64,000 nt of DNA from Cytophagales bacterium. GTDB lineage: Bacteria > Bacteroidota > Bacteroidia > Cytophagales > Cytophagaceae. The position numbers and the translations under genes were made by a program. Where the stretch lies: the NCBI GenBank assembly GCA_004294225.1, contig REBA01000012.1, forward strand, positions 1 to 64,000. Reading direction: 5' to 3'. Shown piece after piece: positions 24,419 through 32,531 of the stretch (position 1 is the first letter of the stretch; every line of letters begins with the position of its first letter). The notes beneath the pieces were generated by a model. It saw only the letters and a list, made by a program, of their open reading frames with translations, was not told the origin of the DNA and did no database searches.

Positions 24419-24889
24419 ATGAGCTTTACATATTATACCGAAGAAGGGTTGAAAAAACTTAAAGATGAGTTGCACAACCTAAAAACCAAAGGCAGATCAG
24501 ATATGGCAAAACAAATTGCTGAAGCAAGAGACAAAGGCGATTTGAGTGAAAATGCAGAATATGATGCAGCAAAGGATGCACAAGGTCTTTTGGAAATGAA
24601 GATTTCAAAGCTAGAAGAAGTAGTTTCTAATGGTAGGGTTTTAGACGAATCAAATATAGATACTTCTAAAGTTTCTATTTTATCAAAAGTAAAGATTAAG
24701 AATATTAAAAATGGAGCGGTGCTCACTTATACCCTAGTAAGTGAAGAAGAAGCAGATTTGAAATCTGGGAGAATTTCTGTAAAGTCACCCATAGGGAAAG
24801 GATTATTAGGTAAGAAGCAAGGAGACAAAGCTAGTGTGGAAGCACCAGCAGGAAAGATTGAGTTTGAAATTATAGAGATAAGTAGATAG
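24419..24889 (+). CDS. greA: Transcription elongation factor GreA
   Basis: A 156-aa factor that rescues backtracked RNA polymerase by stimulating transcript cleavage. The N-terminal coiled coil carries the acidic tip GDLSENAEYDAAK (about 41-53), which reaches the active site. The C-terminal FKBP-like domain contains the expected SPIGKGLLGKKQGD motif. Length and start (MSFTYYTEEGLKKLKDEL) are standard. A terminator hairpin lies in its leader between the predicted promoter and the ATG, an arrangement comparable to the attenuated greA leader known in E. coli. The HIT gene follows 3 bp after its stop. Confidence 0.97.
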   Translation: MSFTYYTEEGLKKLKDELHNLKTKGRSDMAKQIAEARDKGDLSENAEYDAAKDAQGLLEMKISKLEEVVSNGRVLDESNIDTSKVSILSKVKIKNIKNGAVLTYTLVSEEEADLKSGRISVKSPIGKGLLGKKQGDKASVEAPAGKIEFEIIEISR

Positions 24890-24892
24890 ATA

Positions 24893-25285
24893 GTGGCAAG
24901 CGTATTTTCTAAAATAATATCAAGGGAAATTCCAGGATACATTATAGCTGAAGATGATAGATTTATAGCTTTCTTGGATGTTTTTCCATTAGTTATAGGT
25001 CATGCACTGGTTGTTCCTAAGAAGGAAATAGATTATTTGTACGATTTAGAGGACAAAGATTTAGGGGATATTAATGTATTTGCTAAAAAAATAGCAATTG
25101 CTTTAAAGAAAGCTATACCATGCAAAAGAATAGGAGTAGCAGTAATAGGTTTGGAAGTTCCTCATGCACATATACATCTCGTTCCTATGCAGAATGTTGG
25201 AGATATTAATTTCTCTAAACCAAAAATTAAGGTCTCAGAAGCTACAATGATAGAAACTCTTCAGAAAATACAAAGTTTTCTTTAA
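24893..25285 (+). CDS. HIT-family nucleotide hydrolase/transferase
   Basis: A 130-aa protein of the HINT branch of the histidine-triad superfamily, which hydrolyses AMP-lysine and related phosphoramidates. The triad HAHIHLVP is at about residues 94-101, and the N-terminal SVFSKIISREIPGYIIAEDD is classic. The start codon is GTG at 24893, which gives exactly this N-terminus. The gene sits 3 bp after greA and 9 bp before the small hypothetical gene, so the three probably form one transcript. Confidence 0.95.
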   Translation: MASVFSKIISREIPGYIIAEDDRFIAFLDVFPLVIGHALVVPKKEIDYLYDLEDKDLGDINVFAKKIAIALKKAIPCKRIGVAVIGLEVPHAHIHLVPMQNVGDINFSKPKIKVSEATMIETLQKIQSFL

Positions 25286-25294
25286 TTAATATTT

Positions 25295-25540
25295 ATGAGG
25301 GTAGTATCAGAAACAACAAGATTAGATTTAAAAATTACCATTTATAACTGGAACAATAAATACCTTCTCAAGTTTGAAAATGGATTGTTTGAACAAACTT
25401 ATAAAGTGAGTGCACTAGATGTTACTGGCGATTCTGATCTTTTAAATATTTTAGATGACGAATTGTTTTTGGCTCAAGTGAAACAAAGTTTTACCCAAAT
25501 GGAGGCTAATTTTTCTGACTCTTTGAATAGGGTAGTATAA
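25295..25540 (+). CDS. Small conserved-type hypothetical protein (81 aa)
   Basis: An 81-aa protein I cannot assign to a named family. It is acidic, has no signal peptide or membrane segment, and is predicted beta-strand-rich at the N-terminus (LDLKITIYNWNNKYLLKF) and helical at the C-terminus. The ATG at 25295 is 9 bp after the HIT gene, and codon use looks like that of its neighbours, so it is probably a real gene co-transcribed with greA and the HIT gene. It converges with the 181-aa gene across 41 bp. Confidence 0.7.
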   Translation: MRVVSETTRLDLKITIYNWNNKYLLKFENGLFEQTYKVSALDVTGDSDLLNILDDELFLAQVKQSFTQMEANFSDSLNRVV

Positions 25541-25581
25541 TTTTTGTTCTTTACTAGCTTATTTAATTCAATGTATTTTTC

Positions 25582-26127
25582 TTATATCCATTTTATAACA
25601 TATTCATCAAATTCATCAGCAAGAGACACACTTTTTCTTAAAGAAACTTCAACGGCATTTTTGCCTGTTTTTTTGACTAATCCTTTTAATAATCCGAATT
25701 GTAGAATGCTATTGAATGTTTGCGTTCTTTTTAGAATTATTTCATTGTTGCTTTCTTTTAATAATTCCCAGCCTCTGCCTTTAGGGTCTTGAATCATATT
25801 GGAAGCTACAACTATAAGACCTTTGATAATTTCTACTGGGCTAGGAGAGTTGCTCACCATTTTTTGACTTACTAGGGCATTGTAAACAGATTCTCCAATT
25901 TTTTCTCCAATTTTTTTTAGATTGGCCTCTCCCAAATTTTCTTCTACCATTTCACACATATCATTGTATACTTGTATTGGAATTTTGTTGAAAGGTTCAG
26001 ATATGTCATGCCCTTCGGAAATACCCAAGAGTTCTTCGTAGCTTTCAGAATCTGCTTCTTTGTATAAGCTTAGGATATCGTTCAGAAATAATGCGTACAA
26101 GGTAACGTTTTCAGTAGAGTTGTCCAT
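25582..26127 (-). CDS. Unrecognised 181-aa cytoplasmic protein, last gene of the sensing cluster
   Basis: No family is recognised with confidence. The protein lacks a signal peptide and membrane helix. It is mostly helical with the pattern VYNDMCEMVEENLG near residue 56 and a mixed alpha/beta C-terminus (NEIILKRTQTFNSILQFGLL). The layout vaguely recalls small heme- or ligand-binding regulatory folds such as H-NOX or V4R, but this is a guess from pattern only. It begins 18 bp after the HAMP-GAF receptor gene, which suggests it is the cytoplasmic output or ligand partner of that receptor. Confidence 0.6.
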   Translation of the reverse strand: MDNSTENVTLYALFLNDILSLYKEADSESYEELLGISEGHDISEPFNKIPIQVYNDMCEMVEENLGEANLKKIGEKIGESVYNALVSQKMVSNSPSPVEIIKGLIVVASNMIQDPKGRGWELLKESNNEIILKRTQTFNSILQFGLLKGLVKKTGKNAVEVSLRKSVSLADEFDEYVIKWI

Positions 26128-26145
26128 ATTTTATCTTTTATGATA

Positions 26146-27879
26146 TTAGTTTTTTTCGCTAAGCTCTTCTATTTGTTTGTTTTTTCTTTTTAATTTTAAT
26201 TGAAGTAATTCAACTTCTGCTTTTATTCTTTCAACTTCTTCTTTATGATTATAAGCCATTAAGGTCATGGTTTCTTCTTTTTTCTGAGCTTCGTCAAGAA
26301 GAGATTGTAATTGCTTTTCTTTTCTGGACATTTCTTCTTGAGTCGCACTTAGTTCTTCTATATTTTGCTTCATTTCTTCTTCTTGAGATCTTAATATTTC
26401 TGCTTGTTCTTGAGATTCCTTTAAAAGTAAATAGGTTTTTTCGTTGTTGATTATAGAAGCTATTCCAGAAGCTATATTTTCTGATATTTTCTCTAAAAAT
26501 TCTAGCTTGTATTTTTCAAGTATATCAAAACTTGCTACCTCAATAATTCCATGAACTATATCGTTGATTTTTAAAGGCACTATTAATATACAATTTGGAT
26601 TTCTACTACCAAGACCTGAGGTGATATTAATATATTCATCAGGGACATCTGTAAGGTAAATGGCTTGTTTCTCTATATAGCATTGCCCTACCAAGCCTTC
26701 TCCTGGAAGAATTTCTTTTTCTAAATACTTTTTTCTATCATAAGCATAACAAGCTTTTAATAGTAGCTTTTTCTCCTCGTTTTCAGATTCATTTAGAATG
26801 AATAAGCCCCCTTGGTTTGCTCCAATGTATTTAACAATAAATGAAATAATCTGTGGATATAAATTTTCTGATTTAAAATCACTTCTTAAAATATCAGCGA
26901 TTTGGGCTATTCCTATATTGCTCCAGTTTCTATTTTGTTCGTTTTGGGATGCAATCTTTAGGTTGTTTTTCATTTTAATGATTTCTTCACCCAATGTATC
27001 TTCATCGCTTAGAAGTTCGATATTTGATTCATAGTTCCCGTCCCCTATTTGTTCGGCAAATTCTGCTTTTGCTTTTAGACCTTTAACTAGCAAGGAAAGT
27101 GAATTGGTCATTGTTCCAATTTCGTCTTTGGAGGTAGCAATGTTTATTTCTACAAATCTTCCTTTAGCAAGGTAATCTAATTTTTGCTTAAGACTTTGAA
27201 TTGGCTTAAGAATAGTATTGATTGAGTAATAACTAAAAGTAATAGCAATCAAAAGGAAAAGTGAAAGTGTACCAATAAATACTATTGATATCCAATTGGT
27301 TAAACTATTTTTATTTTCTTTTTTCTCATCTAATAATTTTCTTTGTAAGAATTCTGTTGTAATAATCTGTTGATTAAAGTTTACAAAACTTGGTAGTATT
27401 CCAGTTTCTAGTGATTGAATAGCATCATCTACGATGATATCGTTACTATAAGAAGAGTCTGCTTGAAGTTTCTGAATGATATTTTTCTGTTCACTCACTA
27501 TTTTATTAAATATTATATTTAATTCATTTATAGATTTTGTTAGACTATCAGAATCAATATTTAAAGTTATTTCATTAAGTTTCTTCTGAAAGATTGGGTA
27601 TTCTTTCTCAACAAGGTTTACAAGTTGAGTTTTTTCTTTTTTATTGGGTTGATAAACCCAATTGTTTATCAGGCGGTTGCTTTCTATGCTAATACTAGAG
27701 TAATCTTTAAGAGCTAAACTCAATGGAAATATGACTTCGGTAATTTCTCGATCTATATTTTTGTTTTTATTGATGTTGTAAACACAAATAACTGTGGTAA
27801 TAATCCCTAAAAATATGATTATACCATACCCAGAGATGATTCTCGAAGAAATACTGTTTTGAAGATTTATTTTTATCAT
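26146..27879 (-). CDS. Transmembrane HAMP-GAF coiled-coil receptor without a kinase domain
   Basis: A 577-aa membrane receptor. Transmembrane helix 1 is at about 15-35. A periplasmic helical-bundle sensor of the chemoreceptor 4HB type spans about 36-195, and helix 2 is at about 196-218. HAMP follows at about 219-272, a helical linker reaches to about 325, GAF is at about 325-480, and a long coiled coil runs from about 481 to the end (ELSATQEEMSRKE). There is no histidine-kinase, PP2C, cyclase or methyl-accepting signalling tip, so the output must be by protein contact or by a partner. It lies between the PstS-like gene (14 bp away) and the 181-aa gene (18 bp away), which makes these the likely ligand-binding and output partners. 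Confidence 0.85.
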   Translation of the reverse strand: MIKINLQNSISSRIISGYGIIIFLGIITTVICVYNINKNKNIDREITEVIFPLSLALKDYSSISIESNRLINNWVYQPNKKEKTQLVNLVEKEYPIFQKKLNEITLNIDSDSLTKSINELNIIFNKIVSEQKNIIQKLQADSSYSNDIIVDDAIQSLETGILPSFVNFNQQIITTEFLQRKLLDEKKENKNSLTNWISIVFIGTLSLFLLIAITFSYYSINTILKPIQSLKQKLDYLAKGRFVEINIATSKDEIGTMTNSLSLLVKGLKAKAEFAEQIGDGNYESNIELLSDEDTLGEEIIKMKNNLKIASQNEQNRNWSNIGIAQIADILRSDFKSENLYPQIISFIVKYIGANQGGLFILNESENEEKKLLLKACYAYDRKKYLEKEILPGEGLVGQCYIEKQAIYLTDVPDEYINITSGLGSRNPNCILIVPLKINDIVHGIIEVASFDILEKYKLEFLEKISENIASGIASIINNEKTYLLLKESQEQAEILRSQEEEMKQNIEELSATQEEMSRKEKQLQSLLDEAQKKEETMTLMAYNHKEEVERIKAEVELLQLKLKRKNKQIEELSEKN

Positions 27880-27893
27880 TTTTAGAAAAATGT

Positions 27894-28349
27894 TTATTCA
27901 ATTTGGCAGATTACTTTTACTTTGTTTTTATAATCCCCACTGAGTGAACTAGTGTTTACATATCCAACGGCACCTACTTCCTCTGATACAAAGTCAATGA
28001 TGGCTATATCATTAGCAAATTTATCTTGTGGTTTTTCTGCATTTTCATATTGTTTTTGAGTGAAGTATGCTTCAACATCTGTACCTGTCATATTTAGTAC
28101 TTTTTTATAAAATGCAGCTTGTTCAGGGGAGTTGCTTTTTCGATCTGCAGGCTTTATGTTTTTATTAATTTCAGGCCATCTTTTCTTGATTTTTCTAAGC
28201 CAGTATAATTTCACTTCGCCAGTAGTTAAAGTCGAAATGGGGTTTTCTTTATTTACAATTATTGAAATACTTGCTTCTGAGGCATCGGGTGTTTTAAAGC
28301 TAAGCGAAAAGCCGAGGGCTATAATTAGAAGATATATTATTTTTTTCAT
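27894..28349 (-). CDS. Small PstS-like periplasmic substrate-binding-fold protein
   Basis: A 151-aa exported protein (signal MKKIIYLLIIALGFSLSF). The fold resembles one lobe of phosphate-type periplasmic binding proteins: IVNKENPISTLTTGEVKLYWL near the N-terminus and EEVGAVGYVN near the C-terminus, as in short PstS-like proteins. It is about half the size of a transport PstS, and no ABC permease or ATPase lies nearby. A sensory, ligand-presenting role for the adjacent receptor is therefore more likely than transport. It lies 8 bp after the porin gene and 14 bp before the receptor gene. Confidence 0.75.
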   Translation of the reverse strand: MKKIIYLLIIALGFSLSFKTPDASEASISIIVNKENPISTLTTGEVKLYWLRKIKKRWPEINKNIKPADRKSNSPEQAAFYKKVLNMTGTDVEAYFTQKQYENAEKPQDKFANDIAIIDFVSEEVGAVGYVNTSSLSGDYKNKVKVICQIE

Positions 28350-28357
28350 AATATTAT

Positions 28358-29446
28358 TTAGAATACAAAGGCTACTTGTGTTTTTACTCCAAAACTAAAT
28401 CCATAATTGTCTTGATTTAATGTTTCTCCTTCAAATTTGACAACTACATTGTTACTGTATTTGTATCTTAAACCCAAGCTAGATTTGAGCGAGTTTACAT
28501 AGTTTTGCCCAGTATAAACATTGATATCTTGGAAGTAGGGGTCGCTATAGTTGAATTTTAAATATTCAGAGTAGAGATAGGGAACAACTTTGTCTGTTGC
28601 TTTGTAGCCCATATAGATAAAGCTTCCAAAGAAATTTTTGGTACCTATCGATTGATATTGATTAGCGTTGTGGAATATTTCGCTGATTAATTCAAATTTT
28701 TTCTCTTCGTTTAGGAAACTGATGCTACCCGACAATAAATATGTATTGATGTTTTCATTAAATATTTGATCAAATTGGTTTGGTAGACCTTTTTGAATCA
28801 TTTGGTACATAGCTGATGTAGATATTCTCAAACCATCTGTGGGCTCAATCCCTAATTGAGCAGAAATTCCAGGGGTTTCACCTAATTGGTAAGGTACACC
28901 CAGATATCCTCCATTTTTACCTATTCCATTGAATATAAATATTTTATAATAAATTCTTAGCTTCGAAATATTGTTTCCTTCTATTTGTAAACCTACATCT
29001 CTAGTATTGATAAAACCTCCATCATGAGTGGGTTGTAACATAAATGGTCTAGTAATAGTAGGTTGTAGGATAAGTCCGAAATTATAGTTTAAATTCCAGT
29101 GCCCTATTGGGGTGTACATTTTCCCAAAACGAAAAGAAAGATAATCGGAATGATCGTATTTGATATAGAATCTTTCTATTTCTGCTTCAGCTCCTGTTTT
29201 TGCCATATAGTGTGCGTGAAACTCACCGCTAACACTGAACTTTTCATTCAACTGTGAGGTAACAAATAATACCAAAGGTCCAGAGCGAAAGTATGGAGCA
29301 CCCGTATTTAATTTGGGGTGGTAAAAGTATTCAAAGCCTGGTTGACCGAAGAATTTTATTTTAGTTTCTTGTCCTAATAAGCTTATTGAGGAGGTTGCTA
29401 CTAGAAAAATAATTTTAATAACAGTGGGTGTAAGGGATAGTTTCAT
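28358..29446 (-). CDS. Outer-membrane porin-like beta-barrel protein
   Basis: A 362-aa protein with a signal peptide (about residues 1-25) and repeated amphipathic strands through to a C-terminal VKTQVAFVF that ends in phenylalanine, as outer-membrane barrels do. Segments such as FRFGKMYTPIGHWNLNYNFG and SGPLVLFVTSQLNEKFSVSGEFHA resemble phosphate-selective or general trimeric porins. It heads a minus-strand cluster with the PstS-like protein and the receptor, so it probably brings a small anion or other ligand to them. The substrate is not readable. Confidence 0.78.
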   Translation of the reverse strand: MKLSLTPTVIKIIFLVATSSISLLGQETKIKFFGQPGFEYFYHPKLNTGAPYFRSGPLVLFVTSQLNEKFSVSGEFHAHYMAKTGAEAEIERFYIKYDHSDYLSFRFGKMYTPIGHWNLNYNFGLILQPTITRPFMLQPTHDGGFINTRDVGLQIEGNNISKLRIYYKIFIFNGIGKNGGYLGVPYQLGETPGISAQLGIEPTDGLRISTSAMYQMIQKGLPNQFDQIFNENINTYLLSGSISFLNEEKKFELISEIFHNANQYQSIGTKNFFGSFIYMGYKATDKVVPYLYSEYLKFNYSDPYFQDINVYTGQNYVNSLKSSLGLRYKYSNNVVVKFEGETLNQDNYGFSFGVKTQVAFVF

Positions 29447-29810
29447 GAAATAATGGTATAATTTACTGTTGATGATACAGGAGTGTTCGTTTGTCTTAAA
29501 CTGGCATTTTTATATGATGAATTATACTCTGTTTTAGATTTAAAGGTTTCAAGAAGTATTTTATTTGTAGCTATTTAATATTAAAAAATATGCTTTATTT
29601 AACCCAAATTCCGAATTTAACAAACTAAAAAACAAGTTTTAGGAACCTTTGTGAGGCTCATCATTGTTTGACTTTGGAATTTTTTTAGCTTAAGTTTTTC
29701 TAAAATTACGCATTAGAAAATTTTAATTGAAAATAATTCAATATCAATAATTATTGGCTGATTTTATTTATATATAGAGAATCTTGGTTTGATTTTCTGG
29801 AGAGGTAAAC
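29447..29810. other. Intergenic region between the porin and DUF2911 genes
   Basis: This AT-rich stretch holds no credible coding frame. It must contain the promoter for the porin-led cluster, but I found no full TAnnTTTG match with a correctly spaced partner on the minus strand. A weak inverted repeat (TTTTCTAA at 29696-29703 with TTAGAAAA at 29713-29720) is present. Lack of the housekeeping promoter form may mean an alternative sigma factor. Confidence 0.4.
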
Positions 29811-29851
29811 AAAAAAACACCTATTTATGAAGTATAAATAGGTGTTTTTTT
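29811..29851. terminator. Bidirectional terminator downstream of DUF2911
   Basis: 17-bp arms 29811-29827 and 29835-29851 are exact reverse complements, with A7 and T7 tracts inside the stem and a 7-nt loop. Confidence 0.85.
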
Positions 29852-29871
29852 AATGTGGGTAAGCTTTTTTG

Positions 29872-30411
29872 TTATTTAGCTTTCGATTGTGTAGTGATAG
29901 GTAATTGAACCATTACATCATCCCAGCCCATAGCTAATATTATTCCATTATTAGCGTCTTGAAACATCATTGAGAATGCTTCAATTGGGTTTTCTGGCTT
30001 TATTGTTTTTAATTCTATTCTTGCAATATCTTTCTCTTTTTTATAGCTGTAGGCTCCCCATTGGTCTAGTTCAGTATTGAGAATGATAGTCCATTTCTCT
30101 TTTTCTGGAATAGTAAATAGGCTGTAAGTTCCTGCCTTGATGGTTTTACCATTGATGATTACGTCTTTATAAAATTTAATTTCTGTGGCTTCATTGGCGC
30201 CAGTTCGCCATACTTTCCCGTAGGGCTCTAATTCTCCAAAAATTACTCTGCCTTTTTTTTGAGGGCGACCATATACTACTTTTGCAATCGTAATTTTGTC
30301 TTTTTTTCCTATAGCTATATCTGCTGGGCTTGAATCTAAAGCAGGAAAATTTTGTGAATAGGTTAATTGGCTGAGGATTCCAAGTAGGATTATAATAAGT
30401 GTTTTTTTCAT
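29872..30411 (-). CDS. DUF2911-family secreted protein
   Basis: A 179-aa exported protein with a signal peptide (MKKTLIIILLGILSQLTYSQ). The body matches DUF2911: SSPADIAIGKKDKITIAKVV, then VVYGRPQKKGRVIFGELEPYG and VWRTGANEATEIKF. The family is common in Bacteroidota and its function is unknown. Proteins like this are usually periplasmic or surface beta-sandwiches. It is a single gene with its own terminator at 29811-29851. The divergent lipoprotein gene starts 152 bp away. Confidence 0.85.
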   Translation of the reverse strand: MKKTLIIILLGILSQLTYSQNFPALDSSPADIAIGKKDKITIAKVVYGRPQKKGRVIFGELEPYGKVWRTGANEATEIKFYKDVIINGKTIKAGTYSLFTIPEKEKWTIILNTELDQWGAYSYKKEKDIARIELKTIKPENPIEAFSMMFQDANNGIILAMGWDDVMVQLPITTQSKAK

Positions 30412-30563
30412 GACTTTTTTTTGACAAATAAAACCAATCTTTCGAGAAATTGATAAATTTTATGAAGTTATTTAAAATAAAAAATTATAGCAATGATTAT
30501 AGTTGATAGATTTGCTCTAATATTGTTTAATTTTAGTGTAATTTCGATTTTTGGTTTGATATT

Positions 30564-31400
30564 ATGATGAAGTATTTAAGTTTTTGTATTCAATTTTTTG
30601 GGATTGCTTTTTTGTTGATGAGTTGTAAAAAGAGTACCATTAACAATCCTAGTCCTGTATTAGTTATGCAAACTAGAGCGGGTTATGTTGCCTCTAATTC
30701 TACTGTAAATAAAGGTGATTCGGTAAGATTAGCTTGGTCTGCTTTGCGTGGAGGTAATGAAATGTTGAAGTGCGAAGTTACTATTAATGGGATAAATTTT
30801 GTTGGCTTCAATGGTGGAAAAGCTAAGGAATTATTGGGTGGAGAGCGAAATGCTTTTATCGATTCGATAAAATTTAAGGCGATGAATACCAATACTTATG
30901 TCATTAGAGTAAGTTCTGAGAACTTATCTAGTTCATTGGCAATTCAGGTTGTAGTTGCGAAGGATTTGAAAGTGTTTAATGATATAAAACTAGGAGAAGA
31001 TACTAAATACTTTTGGTCCAGTGAAGTAGGCAAGGTTTTATCTGATGTTGAGTATATAGCTAGTCCATCAAATGTAGATGTATCTTTTGCTACATTAGGC
31101 GATACGAGTGCTCCTTTTTTACTTTCATCTGCTCAGCGTCCAGCAGAAGGTTTGAATGTGGGGGTATTAGGTATAAAAACATTTTTCAGAATAAGTGAAT
31201 TGGATTTTGAAAAGGCTACTGCCGCTGATGTAAATGGCGTAGCTACAAGTGGAGGGGCACAAAAAATATTGATTAAGGTAGGAGAGGTATATGAGTTTGT
31301 AAATGCTTTTGGAAAGAAAGGAATTATAAAAATAAAATCCATTAATGCATCATCTTCTTTAAAGAAGGTAATAACTTTTGATTTAAAGGTTCAAGAATAG
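30564..31400 (+). CDS. Putative lipoprotein with beta-rich body, unknown function
   Basis: A 278-aa protein I do not recognise. The signal sequence ends in a good lipobox (LLMSC, Cys21), so it is an envelope lipoprotein. The start is ATG 30564 or the adjacent ATG 30567. After a short Ser/Asn-rich linker, residues of about 35-130 have the strand pattern of an Ig/PKD-like sandwich (GDSVRLAWSALRGG, TYVIRVSSENLSS). Residues of about 135-278 form a second beta-rich domain ending in IIKIKSINASSSLKKVITFDL. It stands alone and converges with pheS, sharing a hairpin terminator. Confidence 0.7.
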   Translation: MMKYLSFCIQFFGIAFLLMSCKKSTINNPSPVLVMQTRAGYVASNSTVNKGDSVRLAWSALRGGNEMLKCEVTINGINFVGFNGGKAKELLGGERNAFIDSIKFKAMNTNTYVIRVSSENLSSSLAIQVVVAKDLKVFNDIKLGEDTKYFWSSEVGKVLSDVEYIASPSNVDVSFATLGDTSAPFLLSSAQRPAEGLNVGVLGIKTFFRISELDFEKATAADVNGVATSGGAQKILIKVGEVYEFVNAFGKKGIIKIKSINASSSLKKVITFDLKVQE

Positions 31401-31405
31401 TTGTA

Positions 31406-31448
31406 AATTTGATAACCTCCATGAGTATTAGAGGCTATCAAATTGTTT
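31406..31448. terminator. Hairpin terminator between convergent lipoprotein gene and pheS
   Basis: 15-nt arms 31406-31420 and 31430-31444 pair with two G:T-type mismatches, and TTTT follows. The right arm lies within the 3' end of pheS. Confidence 0.7.
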
Positions 31449-32450
31449 TAAGAATCTTAGATCATTTTCTGTAAATAATCTTAAATCTTTGATTTGATAT
31501 TTCAACATGGCAATGCGTTCTATTCCCATGCCAAAAGCATAGCCAGTATATTTTTTGGAATCTATAGAGCAATTTTCAAGTACTTGAGGGTCTATCATAC
31601 CAGCACCACCTATTTCTACCCAACCAGAATGTTTGCAAACGTTACATCCTTTGCCTTTGCATATAAGGCAAGAAATATCTATTTCTGCACTGGGTTCAGT
31701 GAAAGGAAAGAAGGAAGGTCTGAATCTTATATTGATATCTTGACCAAACATTTCTTTTACAAAATGGTACAAAGCATTTTTTAGGTCTAAGAAGCTAACA
31801 TTTTCATCTATATAGAAACCTTCTAATTGGTGAAACACGCAATGTGCTCGTGCAGAAATTGCTTCATTACGGAATACTCTTCCAGGGGCAAGTGCTTTTA
31901 TAGGTGGCTTGTTCGATTCCATTACCCTGATTTGAATGGAGGAAGTGTGAGTGCGAAGTGCGATATCTGGATTTCGCTCAATAAAAAATGTGTCTTGCAT
32001 TTCTCGAGCAGGGTGATTGGGGGGGAAATTCAAAGCCGTAAAGTTATGCCAGTCGTCTTCTATTTCTGGGCCTTCACCAAGAGCAAAGCCAAGTCTAGAG
32101 AAAATTTCTATCATTCGTTCTCTCACCATAGTAAGCGGATGTCTTGCACCATTAGAATTAGGTAAGGGTAAGCTTAGATCTATTTCGTTGATACTTTTAT
32201 CAGATTCGCTCTTTTGCTCAATTATTGCAAGGTTTTCTTCGTACTTAGTTTGAGCTAATTGTTTTAGATGGTTTAATTCTTGTCCTATACTTCTTTTTTG
32301 GTCGTTAGGTACATTCTTTAGTTCGTCAAATAGTAAAGCTACTTTGCTTTTTCGTGTAGTAAATTCATTTTTGAATAGCTCTAGCTTTTCGGCATTGATA
32401 ATTTCAAATGCTTCAATTTCTGATTTTAGGTGTAGTATTTTTTCTTGCAT
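31428..32450 (-). CDS. pheS: Phenylalanyl-tRNA synthetase alpha subunit
   Basis: A 340-aa class II aminoacyl-tRNA synthetase subunit that charges tRNA-Phe with PheT. ATG at 32450 (MQEKILHLKSEIEAFE) is used; an upstream TTG would add only three residues. The N-terminal coiled coil spans about 1-85. Motif 2 appears as HQLEGFYID and motif 3 as FGMGIERIAMLKY. The tract CLICKGKGCNVCKHSGW is a normal PheS insertion. pheT is not in the window, so the two subunits are encoded apart. The promoter-like -7 element lies only six bases before the ATG. Confidence 0.97.
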   Translation of the reverse strand: MQEKILHLKSEIEAFEIINAEKLELFKNEFTTRKSKVALLFDELKNVPNDQKRSIGQELNHLKQLAQTKYEENLAIIEQKSESDKSINEIDLSLPLPNSNGARHPLTMVRERMIEIFSRLGFALGEGPEIEDDWHNFTALNFPPNHPAREMQDTFFIERNPDIALRTHTSSIQIRVMESNKPPIKALAPGRVFRNEAISARAHCVFHQLEGFYIDENVSFLDLKNALYHFVKEMFGQDINIRFRPSFFPFTEPSAEIDISCLICKGKGCNVCKHSGWVEIGGAGMIDPQVLENCSIDSKKYTGYAFGMGIERIAMLKYQIKDLRLFTENDLRFLKQFDSL

Positions 32451-32456
32451 AATGAA

Positions 32457-32487
32457 CAAAGTTAGTCTTTGATTCGATATTTAGAAA
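32457..32487 (-). promoter_or_regulatory. Possible pheS promoter giving a near-leaderless transcript
   Basis: On the minus strand TTTC (32487-32484), a 19-nt spacer and TAACTTTG (32464-32457) resemble the consensus with one mismatch. The start of transcription would fall almost on the ATG at 32450. Confidence 0.4.
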
Positions 32488-32531
32488 GTTCTATTATTGA
32501 TGTTTTCGTTATTTATAGAATAAAAAATTTG

